Source: QHXW01 sp035280425 (GTDB lineage Bacteria; Acidobacteriota; Terriglobia; Bryobacterales; Bryobacteraceae). From it: 64,000 nt of DNA. Below the pieces are notes generated by a model. That model saw only the letters and a list, made by a program, of their open reading frames with translations. It ran no database searches and was not told where the DNA came from. How positions within the stretch are numbered: position 1 is the first letter of the stretch; every line of letters begins with the position of its first letter. A program made the translations under genes and the position numbers. The DNA lies in NCBI GenBank assembly GCA_035280425.1, contig DATEFW010000024.1, positions 186,001 through 250,000 on the forward strand, in the 5' to 3' direction. Shown here piece by piece: positions 52,535 through 61,145 of this stretch.

Positions 52535-55500
52535 ATCGCGCCGGCGGGTCGACGATACACCTCCGGATTATGCTCGCGACCTGGCTCACGATCTGCGCGA
52601 GCGAATCGCGGGCGAGGTTCGTTTCGATGCCGGGTCGCGGGCTCTGTATTCGACCGATGGATCCAACTACCGGCAGGTCCCGATTGGCGTCGTGATTCCG
52701 ACTTCGATCGAGGACGTAATCGCCGCGATGGCCGTCTGCCGCCGATATGGCGCTCCGATCCTGGCGCGCGGTGGGGGGACGAGCCTGGCGGGCCAGTGTT
52801 GCAACATCGCTGTGGTGTTCGACTGCTCCAAGTACTTGAACCGGATTGTGTCGCTCGATCCGGAAAAGAAGCAGGCGCGGGTCCAACCCGGCGTGGTGCT
52901 GGATTGGTTGCGCGACGCAGCCGGCAAACACGGCCTTACTTTCGGCCCCGATCCCGCCACGCACAATCACAACACGCTCGGCGGCATGATCGGCAACAAT
53001 TCGTGCGGCGTGCACTCCGTGATGGCTGGGAAGACAGAAGAGAACGTCGATGAGATGGAGATTGTGACCTACGACGGACTGCGCATGCGGGTTGGTCTCA
53101 CCAGTGAACCACAGCTCAATGACCTCATCGCCGCTGGCGGGCGCAAGGGCGAGATTTACGCGGGGCTGAGGAAAATCCGGGACGTTTACGGTCCTCTGAT
53201 CCGGAGGCGCTATCCGAATATTCCGCGCCGGGTGTCCGGCTACAATCTGAACGAGCTTTTGCCGGAGAACGGATTTCACGTGGCGCGAGCCCTGGTCGGC
53301 ACGGAATGCACCTGCGCTTTCGTTTTGGAAGCGACCGTGCGGCTGGTGCCGAACCCCGCCGCGCGCTCGCTGGTGGTGCTGGGATACCCGGATATTTTTA
53401 GCGCGGGCGATCACATTCCGGAGGTGATGGCCGCCAAGCCGATCGGTTGCGAGGCGCTGGATGAGATGCTGATCCAGAACATGCGCATCAAGGGATTGGA
53501 TGTTAAGGACCTGCCGCTGTTGCCGCCGGGAAAAGGATGGCTCATGGTCGAGTTCGGCGGCGATACGAAGCAGGATTCCGATGCCGCGGCGCACCGTTTG
53601 ATGGATGCCATCCAAGCCAAGCCCTCGCCGCCAAGCATGCGGTTATTCGACGATCCGGCCCAGGAGAAACTGATCTGGGAAATCCGTGAAGCCGGACTGG
53701 GAGCGACCGCGTGGGTTCCGGGCCAGCACGTGACCTGGGAGGGCTGGGAAGATTCGGCTGTTCCGCCGGACAGAGTGGGCGCCTATCTTCGCGATCTGAA
53801 AAAGCTGTACGACTGGCATGGATATGAAGGCGCACTATACGGCCACTTCGGCCAGGGATGCATTCATACGCGCGTTACGTTCGATCTCGAAAGCGCCGAG
53901 GGAATTAGCAATTACCGATCGTTTATGGAGGAAGCGACGGATCTGGTTGTGCGCTATGGTGGTTCGATTTCGGGGGAGCACGGCGACGGGCAATCCAAGG
54001 CCGAGTTTCTCGTCAAGATGTTTGGCGAAGAGCTGATGCAAGCGTTCCGCGAATTCAAATCACTCTGGGATCCCGACTGGAAAATGAACCCGGGCAAGGT
54101 AGTGGATCCCTATCGGATTGACCAGAATCTGCGGCTGGGCGCCGACTACCGGCCGGAAGAACCGGACACGCATTTCCATTTTCTCCAGGACGCGGGAAGT
54201 TTCAATCAGGCAACGCTGCGATGCGTCGGTGTAGGGGAGTGCCGCCGCCATCAGAAGGGCACAATGTGCCCAAGCTACAGGGCCACGATGGAAGAGATGC
54301 ACTCGACGCGCGGCCGGGCGCACATGCTGTTTGAAATGGCACAAGGCGAGGTGATTCGGGACGGATGGAAAAGCGAGGCGATTTTCGACGCTCTCGATCT
54401 GTGTCTTTCCTGCAAAGGCTGCAAAGGCGATTGCCCCGTAAACGTGGATATTGCCACCTACAAAGCTGAGTTTCTCGCGCACTACTACGAAGGCCGGCTG
54501 CGGCCGCGCCACGCTTACAGCATGGGATTGATTCCGCTGTGGGCGAGGCTGGCGTCGTTTGCCCCCGAGCTGGCAAATCTGGCCGGGTCGGCGCCGGGCA
54601 TCAGCTCATTGATCAAATTTCTTGCGGAAACCTCGCAGGCCCGGCCGCTGCCGAAATTCGCGCGCCAGACGTTCAAATCCTGGTTCCGGCGGCGAGGGCA
54701 GCGGACGCACGCAGCTGCAAAGGTGATTCTCTGGCCCGATACGTTCAACAACTACTTTCATCCGGAAGTGGCCGCGGCTGCGGTCGAGGTGCTCGAAGCG
54801 GCGGGATTTGAAGTACTGGTTCCGGCGGCGAACGTTTGCTGCGGCCGGCCGCTATACGATTTCGGCATGCTGGATCTGGCGAAGAGGTGGCTCGCCAAGA
54901 CGCTCGATATCCTGCGCCCGCAGATTGAGTCGGGCGTTCCGATGGTCGGCCTGGAGCCAAGCTGCGTCGCCGTTTTCCGGGATGAGATGCCGGATCTGCT
55001 GGCGCATGACGAAGACGCGAAGCGCTTACAGCATCAGACATTCACACTGGCTGAGTTTCTCGAAAAGAAAGCTCCGGGCTATCAGCCTCCGCAATTGCAT
55101 CGTAAAGCTCTGGTGCACGGCCATTGTCACCAGAAGGCGATCCTCGGAATGGACGCCGAGGAAAAGCTTTTTTCGAAAATGGGCCTGGATGCCGCGGTTC
55201 TCGACGACGGTTGTTGCGGCATGGCCGGCAGTTTCGGATTTGAGCCGTCCAAATATGAAATTTCGATGAAAGTGGGCGACCTGGGTGTGCTGCCGAAGGT
55301 GCGGGCAGCGGCCAAAAATACCCTGATCCTGGCCGATGGGTTCAGTTGCAAAACACAGATCGAGCAGGCAACGGATCGTCATGCGATGCATCTCGCGCAG
55401 GTTCTAAAGATGGCCTACACCGACGGCGCGCGCGGCACGGAGGGCGACTATCCCGAACGGCATTGGCTCAAACTGAGCAGAAATGACGGACACGCGCGAG

Positions 55501-55568
55501 AACTAATGACGGCTGCCGCGGCATTGGCCGCGGGCGGCCTGCTATACCAGGCGATCAAGCGGCTTTAG
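52500..55568 (+). CDS. FAD-linked oxidase / iron-sulphur protein fusion (D-2-hydroxyacid dehydrogenase-like)
   Basis: A 1022-residue fusion. Residues about 1-270 are an FAD-binding PCMH domain (GAPILARGGGTSLAGQCC, NTLGGMIGNNSCGVHSV), and up to about 540 an FAD oxidase C-terminal domain (SGEHGDGQSKAEFLVKMFG). About 560-680 is a [4Fe-4S] region (CLSCKGCKGDCPVNVD). The C-terminus has CCG domains (ANVCCGRPLYDFG, DDGCCGMAGSFGFE). The layout is that of D-lactate/2-hydroxyacid dehydrogenases that pass electrons to the quinone pool. It starts 35 bases inside the enolase-family gene, so it is coupled to it. Confidence 0.92.
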   Translation: MATLLHNAPVTESRRRVDDTPPDYARDLAHDLRERIAGEVRFDAGSRALYSTDGSNYRQVPIGVVIPTSIEDVIAAMAVCRRYGAPILARGGGTSLAGQCCNIAVVFDCSKYLNRIVSLDPEKKQARVQPGVVLDWLRDAAGKHGLTFGPDPATHNHNTLGGMIGNNSCGVHSVMAGKTEENVDEMEIVTYDGLRMRVGLTSEPQLNDLIAAGGRKGEIYAGLRKIRDVYGPLIRRRYPNIPRRVSGYNLNELLPENGFHVARALVGTECTCAFVLEATVRLVPNPAARSLVVLGYPDIFSAGDHIPEVMAAKPIGCEALDEMLIQNMRIKGLDVKDLPLLPPGKGWLMVEFGGDTKQDSDAAAHRLMDAIQAKPSPPSMRLFDDPAQEKLIWEIREAGLGATAWVPGQHVTWEGWEDSAVPPDRVGAYLRDLKKLYDWHGYEGALYGHFGQGCIHTRVTFDLESAEGISNYRSFMEEATDLVVRYGGSISGEHGDGQSKAEFLVKMFGEELMQAFREFKSLWDPDWKMNPGKVVDPYRIDQNLRLGADYRPEEPDTHFHFLQDAGSFNQATLRCVGVGECRRHQKGTMCPSYRATMEEMHSTRGRAHMLFEMAQGEVIRDGWKSEAIFDALDLCLSCKGCKGDCPVNVDIATYKAEFLAHYYEGRLRPRHAYSMGLIPLWARLASFAPELANLAGSAPGISSLIKFLAETSQARPLPKFARQTFKSWFRRRGQRTHAAAKVILWPDTFNNYFHPEVAAAAVEVLEAAGFEVLVPAANVCCGRPLYDFGMLDLAKRWLAKTLDILRPQIESGVPMVGLEPSCVAVFRDEMPDLLAHDEDAKRLQHQTFTLAEFLEKKAPGYQPPQLHRKALVHGHCHQKAILGMDAEEKLFSKMGLDAAVLDDGCCGMAGSFGFEPSKYEISMKVGDLGVLPKVRAAAKNTLILADGFSCKTQIEQATDRHAMHLAQVLKMAYTDGARGTEGDYPERHWLKLSRNDGHARELMTAAAALAAGGLLYQAIKRL

Positions 55569-55577
55569 GCGTCAAGA

Positions 55578-56588
55578 TTAGTGTTTGGGGATGAGCCGGG
55601 TTGCGAAGAACGCCGCCGCGCCCACGCCCATCGCACTCGCCAGCAGAGCGCGAGATGGGAAAGAGGACGTCCAGGCCGACCTGTTGATCTGTTTTCCGTT
55701 AGTTGGGAAGTGGCCGTGCGCCGCGTAATCGGCTTCAACCGGATCGAACAGGTTATCCTTGCGATCCGCGGCGATCGGCTCGGATGTCATCTGCGAATCG
55801 AATCCGGTATCGGCGAGATATTTATCCGCTATTGAGGGAATGAATTTTGTGCCTTCGACTGCGACGACGGTAGGCGCGCCAACGAAAACCTCGCGGTGGT
55901 GGCTGTGCGAAGCGCCGACAATCGCTCTTGCAGCAACTTCCGGTTCATAAATGGGAGGAACCGGCTGCGGCTGCCTGGGCAGGTGCGTTCGGCACCAGTT
56001 AAACTGAGGCGTGTTCATCGCCGGCAAGTGAACGGCGGTGATGCGCACCTTGCTGCCGCCGTGCAGCAATTCACTGCGGATGGAATCGGTAAATCCCACG
56101 ATCGCGTGCTTGGCTCCGCAATAAGCAGCCTGCAGTGGAATAGACCGGTAGGCCAGTGCCGAGCCGACCTGCACAATGCAACCGGAGTCGCGCGCCAGCA
56201 TACGCCGCAACGCGGACATCGTTCCGTAGACGCAGCCCAGGTAAGTGACCTCGGTGACGCGGTGAAATTCCTCGGGGGAAAGATCGGCAAATCGGGAGAA
56301 AACCGTAACCATCGCGTTGTTGACCCAGATATCGATAGGTCCCAATTCCTTTTCGATTTTCTCAGCCGCCGCTTCGACCTGATCCGCATATGCCACATCG
56401 GTGGGAACGGGCAAGGCGGCGCCGCCCAGGTCGCGCACTTCATTCGCGGCCGCTTCCAGGCGCGCGACTCCCCGGGCGAGGAGGCCGATTCTTGCGCCAG
56501 CCCGTGCGAATTCTCTCACCGTGGCCCGGCCGACGCCGGCCGAAGCGCCGGTAATGGCGACTGTTTGCTTCTGTGACTGTGCCATCAT
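55578..56588 (-). CDS. SDR-family oxidoreductase with C-terminal membrane anchor
   Basis: A 336-residue short-chain dehydrogenase. The Rossmann motif is VAITGASAGVGRATVREFA, NN is in DIWVNNAMVTVFSRF, and the catalytic Y-x3-K is in LQAAYCGAKHAIVGFTDS. Beyond the usual 250 residues a tail ends in a hydrophobic helix, SRALLASAMGVGAAAFFATR, which could anchor it to the inner membrane. The ATG overlaps the GH15 stop as ATGA. The substrate is unknown. Confidence 0.9.
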   Translation of the reverse strand: MMAQSQKQTVAITGASAGVGRATVREFARAGARIGLLARGVARLEAAANEVRDLGGAALPVPTDVAYADQVEAAAEKIEKELGPIDIWVNNAMVTVFSRFADLSPEEFHRVTEVTYLGCVYGTMSALRRMLARDSGCIVQVGSALAYRSIPLQAAYCGAKHAIVGFTDSIRSELLHGGSKVRITAVHLPAMNTPQFNWCRTHLPRQPQPVPPIYEPEVAARAIVGASHSHHREVFVGAPTVVAVEGTKFIPSIADKYLADTGFDSQMTSEPIAADRKDNLFDPVEADYAAHGHFPTNGKQINRSAWTSSFPSRALLASAMGVGAAAFFATRLIPKH

Positions 56589-58480
56589 GCTCCTTTTTCA
56601 ATGATCTTTTGGTTGCCCCAGTTGGCCCCTCGCATCCCGGCGGCTCCGGCGCTATCCAAATAGCGGTCCAGGTTGAGCGCGGCGCTGATCAGCGAAAGAT
56701 GAGTGAGCGCCTGGGGGAAATTTCCGAGGGCATGTCCTTGGGCGCCAATCTGCTCGGCATACAATCCGAGATGATTGGCGTAGCCCAGCATCTGCTCGAA
56801 TAGCAAGCGGGCGTCCTGAAGCCGTTTGGGATCGTCTTTGCTCGAGCGGGTCAAAGCTTCCACCAGCCAGAAAGTGCAGAGATTGAAAGTCCCCTCGGTT
56901 CCTTTAAGGCCGTCCGGCGTTTTGTCCAGGTCGTAGCGAAATACCAGGCCGTCGGAAACCAGTCCTCCATCGCGAGGCGATTTGTTTATGGCATCGAGAG
57001 TTTGCAGCATGCGCGGATCGCAAGGAGACACGAAGAACACCAGCGGCATCAGCAGCAGCGAGGCATCCAGGGCAACGCGGTCGTAGCTTTGGATAAAAGC
57101 ATGTTTTCGTTCGTTCCAACCGCGATGCATCACTGCGTCGTAGATCTGATCGCGAACCCTGGTCCACTTCAACAGTTCGGCGGGAAAGGACCGCTTGGCG
57201 GCGAGGCGAATCGCGCGGTCGACCGCCACCCAGCACATGACCTTGGAATAAACAAAATTGCGCGGGCCTCCCCGGACTTCCCAAATGGCATCGTCTTTCT
57301 CACGCCAGTGCGAACAAACCCAGTTCGTGAGGCGTCTCAAGTAAGACCAGAGCTCATGAGAAATCGGTTTGCCGTACTTGTTGTAGAGGTACAACGAGTC
57401 CATCAACTCGCCATACACATCCAACTGAAGCTGCTGGTAAGCTGCGTTGCCGATGCGAACCGGTGAGGAGCCCATGTAACCTTCCAGATGATCCAGGGTT
57501 TGTTCTTTCAGCTCTCGCCGTCCCTCAATGCTGTACACCGTCTGTAGGGACCCATCCGGTTCCAGTTCATGGCAACGGGCGTCCAAAAAACCCGCGAACT
57601 GCATCGCTTCTTCGGTATGCCCGAGACGCATGAGGCTGTAGACGGTGAACGCCGCGTCACGGATCCATGTGTAGCGGTAATCCCAATTGCGTGCGCCTCC
57701 CAGGCTTTCCGGCAGGCTGCACGTCGGCGACGCCACGATGGCGCCGGTTGGTTGATAGGTCAGCAACTTCAAAACCAGGGCTGAGCGATTGACCATTTCG
57801 CGCCAGCGCCCGCGATAGGTACTCTTGGCCAGCCAGTTTCGCCAGAACATCACGGTTTCGCCGAAAAGTTCCTCGGTGTCCCGTTCGGATAGCTGCTTGG
57901 AAGCGTCGTGCGTATGCGGATTGATCCCAATCAGCTCGAAACTCCGGCCTCGGCCTTCGCTAAGCGTGAATTCGGCCGCTACTCCGGTTCCCGAATGCCG
58001 GAAACGGACGGATGACTTCAGACCGAGATGCAAGCTGCGGCTGCGGAAATATGCGTTGCCGCCGACGATCCGGGTGGTGTGTTTGTCGCGAGCGTAGTTG
58101 AACGCAGGATGGCACTCCAGCCGGAAACGCATCGTGCCGCGAACCACCCTCACCCTCCGAATCAGGCGGCAGTTGTCGGCGGCTTCCGCGCCGCAGCGCA
58201 TGGGCATGAAGTCGACGACCTCGCCGACTCCGTCAGGTGACAGAAAGCGCGTCACCAGAATGTTGGTATCGGGCCAATAGACCTGCTTAAGCGTAATCTC
58301 GGTGCCGGCAGGGAAAATCCGGAAATAGCCTCCCTTTTTGTCATCCAAAATCGCGGCAAAGACGCTGGGTGAGTCGAACCGGGGGAAGCAGAACCAATCG
58401 ATGGATCCGTTCTTGCCCACGAGAGCCGCGGTCCGAAGGTTGCCGATGATTCCGTGGTCCTCGATGGGTTGATAGGACAT
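56585..58480 (-). CDS. Glycoside hydrolase family 15 (glucoamylase/trehalase-like)
   Basis: A 631-residue cytoplasmic GH15 enzyme. The start MSYQPIEDHGIIGNLRTAAL and DWFCFPRFDSPSVFAAIL match the N-terminal super-sandwich of bacterial GH15 proteins, and RDAAFTVYSLMRLGHTEEAM with DHLEGYMGSSPVRIGNAAY lies in the (alpha/alpha)6 barrel. The family hydrolyses alpha-1,4 glucans or trehalose; the mycobacterial members are trehalases, so either is possible. The ATG at 58480 is preferred over 58555, which adds 25 residues of no similarity. Confidence 0.9.
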   Translation of the reverse strand: MSYQPIEDHGIIGNLRTAALVGKNGSIDWFCFPRFDSPSVFAAILDDKKGGYFRIFPAGTEITLKQVYWPDTNILVTRFLSPDGVGEVVDFMPMRCGAEAADNCRLIRRVRVVRGTMRFRLECHPAFNYARDKHTTRIVGGNAYFRSRSLHLGLKSSVRFRHSGTGVAAEFTLSEGRGRSFELIGINPHTHDASKQLSERDTEELFGETVMFWRNWLAKSTYRGRWREMVNRSALVLKLLTYQPTGAIVASPTCSLPESLGGARNWDYRYTWIRDAAFTVYSLMRLGHTEEAMQFAGFLDARCHELEPDGSLQTVYSIEGRRELKEQTLDHLEGYMGSSPVRIGNAAYQQLQLDVYGELMDSLYLYNKYGKPISHELWSYLRRLTNWVCSHWREKDDAIWEVRGGPRNFVYSKVMCWVAVDRAIRLAAKRSFPAELLKWTRVRDQIYDAVMHRGWNERKHAFIQSYDRVALDASLLLMPLVFFVSPCDPRMLQTLDAINKSPRDGGLVSDGLVFRYDLDKTPDGLKGTEGTFNLCTFWLVEALTRSSKDDPKRLQDARLLFEQMLGYANHLGLYAEQIGAQGHALGNFPQALTHLSLISAALNLDRYLDSAGAAGMRGANWGNQKIIEKGA

Positions 58481-58639
58481 TTTTGTGCGGTTACGATCCC
58501 CAGGCAGCAGCGATCGTGTGGGTGGTGTCCACGGACTTAGAGAAGCAATTGGCACTCCAACACCGCGGGTCCGAAAAGCTGTGGCCGCTGATACTCCGTT
58601 TCAGCGGAAGCCGTGTGTAATCCCCGATACAAGAGGCGG

Positions 58640-60226
58640 CTAGGCAAGCTCAACACCGGACGACTGGAACACCTCGTTAATGGCCAGCAGCAGATCGCCC
58701 TGAATCTTGTAGAATTCATCGATGCTCGCCGTCCGCGCATAGCAGAAGATTTCCAGGCTGATCGAGCCGGAGGCGAGGGCGGTGAAGCGAACGGGGGTGG
58801 GAACAACCTGAACATCGCGGCGGCTGGAAAGCATTTTGTTCAGCGATTCGGTCAGGGAGTGGGCTTGCAGCCCGGTCGTGCTGCGCTTTATCTGAAACGT
58901 GGGATTGAACAAAATTTTGTCGCGCAGGGAATAGTTCTCGATATTCAAGCCGGCAAAATTCGAATTTGGCACGCTGACGATGGTGCGTTGGAGAGTGCGG
59001 ACACGAGTAGAGCGCATGCCGATATCTTCGACCATGCCCACCATGTCGCCGAATTTTCCAAACTCTCCAATGCGGATGGGCTGATCTCCAATCAGCGACA
59101 CGCCGCCGAAAATATTCGCGATGGTTTGCTGGGCGGCCAGCGCCACCGCGATTCCGCCCACCCCGAGTCCTGCGAGCAGCGTGGCGGTGTTGTATCCCCA
59201 GTTTTGCAGGACGATCAATATCGCGAGCACCACGATCGTCGCGGCTGCCGTTCTTTGGCCCAGGCGCAGCATGGTCCGGGCGGCGATCTGTTGGGTCTCG
59301 TCGAGCCGCGACTCGATGCGGCGCATGAAGTATTCCACCAGCCGCACCAGGCAGAGCGCAATGGCCCACACCAGGATCAGCTCGAGGAGCCGTTCAATGT
59401 AAAGGCGCGCAATCGCGGACGGATCAATCAGGCCAAGACCGATTCGAAAGATCGCCAAACATAGCAGGATTCGAATCGGCTGAAGCATAATTCCCAGCCA
59501 TGCTGCCTTCCAGTGCGCCTTCAGCCAGCGATCCGGAAGCCTCATTGCCAGCGCGGTCAGCCAGGCCAGCAGGCGCGCCAGCAAGATCATCAAGAGTGCG
59601 AGCAGGGCGAGCGCCGCCCACTTCCACAAGGGAGTTTCCAAAAATTGGCTGGATACCAGGAATGGCGGCAGATATTTTTCGAGCGCTCCGGGTACCGTCG
59701 ATATGTGAATACTCGGAATCGCAATAACCGTGTCATGCGAAAATAGCCAGCCTTGCGGGCCGCCGGGTTGGACCGGGACGCGTTCGAGATCCAGCTTGAG
59801 GGTCTGGCCATTCTGTTTGATGGTGGCAACGTGCTCGCGATTGGGATCGGCATCATCGCTCACGTCGCCTTCCGGATTCCGATTCAGATGCAGAACATTG
59901 AAGCCGGTGTTTGCGTTGAGGATGGCTTCCAGACTTTTGGCAAGCCGCGGACCCCGTTTCTGGCGGTCCGTGGATGAAGACTGCCGAAGGTCGAGATACT
60001 GTGCTGCTTTGCCGTAATCCTGGTCACGGCAGGCCTCCAGGAAACCGGTCACCGCGGAGCGCGGGCTCTGCCTGCCCAGCGGATCGGACGGCGCGGATGC
60101 CGGGGCGGGCGCCGCAAGCAGTGGAGACAAGGATAGACTCAGGGCCGCCAGCGCCAAAGCTGCGTGTGCGATCCCTTTGCGAAATGTGCTCCCGCGCCCT
60201 ACAACGTCCAACGTTGGCACCTCCAT
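58640..60226 (-). CDS. MscS-family mechanosensitive ion channel
   Basis: A 528-residue channel protein with a signal-like first helix (AHAALALAALSLSLSPLLA), a periplasmic domain of about 160 residues, then four or five TM helices. The pore helix is LLAGLGVGGIAVALAAQQTI followed by ANIFGGVSLIGDQPIRIGEF, the MscS TM3 and beta-domain signature. It releases solutes on hypo-osmotic shock. The ATG at 60226 is preferred because the longer frame to 60571 has no ribosome site and overlaps the divergent gene. Confidence 0.9.
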   Translation of the reverse strand: MEVPTLDVVGRGSTFRKGIAHAALALAALSLSLSPLLAAPAPASAPSDPLGRQSPRSAVTGFLEACRDQDYGKAAQYLDLRQSSSTDRQKRGPRLAKSLEAILNANTGFNVLHLNRNPEGDVSDDADPNREHVATIKQNGQTLKLDLERVPVQPGGPQGWLFSHDTVIAIPSIHISTVPGALEKYLPPFLVSSQFLETPLWKWAALALLALLMILLARLLAWLTALAMRLPDRWLKAHWKAAWLGIMLQPIRILLCLAIFRIGLGLIDPSAIARLYIERLLELILVWAIALCLVRLVEYFMRRIESRLDETQQIAARTMLRLGQRTAAATIVVLAILIVLQNWGYNTATLLAGLGVGGIAVALAAQQTIANIFGGVSLIGDQPIRIGEFGKFGDMVGMVEDIGMRSTRVRTLQRTIVSVPNSNFAGLNIENYSLRDKILFNPTFQIKRSTTGLQAHSLTESLNKMLSSRRDVQVVPTPVRFTALASGSISLEIFCYARTASIDEFYKIQGDLLLAINEVFQSSGVELA

Positions 60227-60428
60227 TGCACGGTAAAGTTGGCGCCAGTGAAAACTGCAACTCAGGGACCATGTTGTTTTTGACCCGGCCATGCCAAAGG
60301 CTCGCCTGGACGCGTTATGGCTATTCGGGCTGGGCATGTGATGGACGGTACGATCGGACGTTCTTCGAAAATTGAGGGGCACGCTGAATCTCGAATCGCA
60401 TGATCCGAAAGCGTAAGAACTTACCAGC

Positions 60429-61028
60429 ATGAGCTCGTTAATCAGCCATTTGTTCGCGATTTTGGTCCGGCTTGGGGGATTCGGGCTCTTGCTGCTTGGG
60501 GTTGTCGACAGTTCCTTCCTCTTCTTCCCCTTGGGAAACGATCTGCTGATGATCGCGCTCACGGCGCGCAATCACAAAATGTTTCCCTTCCTGGCCGCCA
60601 TGGCGACTGTAGGGTCGGTGCTTGGTTGCCTGCTGCTTGATATCGTGGCCAGAGCTGGCGGGCGAGAAGGGTTGTCAAAAATCATTTCGGGAAGGCAGCT
60701 CCAGTATGTGGAACGGAGAATTGAGAAGCGGGCCGGCTGGGCTATCGCCATCGCGTGCGTTATGCCGCCCCCGTTTCCGTTCACCGGTATGATCGCGGGC
60801 GCCTCTGCGTTTCAATATCCACGAAAAAAGCTGTTGTCCATTGTCGGCCTCGCGCGTCTGGTGCGCTTCTCAATTGTGGGCGTGTTGGCTGTTATGTTTG
60901 GGGAGCGCATTCTTCGGTGGGCAAAAAGACCGGCTGTGCGCGGGGCTATCCTCCTGCTCGTTGCCGTTTGCGTCGTCGGCAGCGTTATTTCTGCCGTTAC
61001 GTGGATCAAGAGAAGCCGGCGGGCATAG
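60429..61028 (+). CDS. VTT/DedA-like membrane protein
   Basis: A 199-residue integral membrane protein with about five helices and the VTT (SNARE-associated) core: LGVVDSSFLFFPLGNDLLMI, a re-entrant loop PPPFPFTGMIAGASAFQYPR and a basic tail. Relatives move undecaprenyl phosphate or other lipids across the membrane, or affect envelope homeostasis. Divergent from MscS with a 202-base gap. Confidence 0.82.
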   Translation: MSSLISHLFAILVRLGGFGLLLLGVVDSSFLFFPLGNDLLMIALTARNHKMFPFLAAMATVGSVLGCLLLDIVARAGGREGLSKIISGRQLQYVERRIEKRAGWAIAIACVMPPPFPFTGMIAGASAFQYPRKKLLSIVGLARLVRFSIVGVLAVMFGERILRWAKRPAVRGAILLLVAVCVVGSVISAVTWIKRSRRA

Positions 61029-61145
61029 GCTGCACTGCCAGGCCGTCGACGGGCGGCGGGTTGCGAGGGGAACTGGCTGGCAGCCTCCTCCGAACTCGCT
61101 GCGCATGCTATCCTTGGCAGCTATTTACTCAGGTAGGCAGACGAT

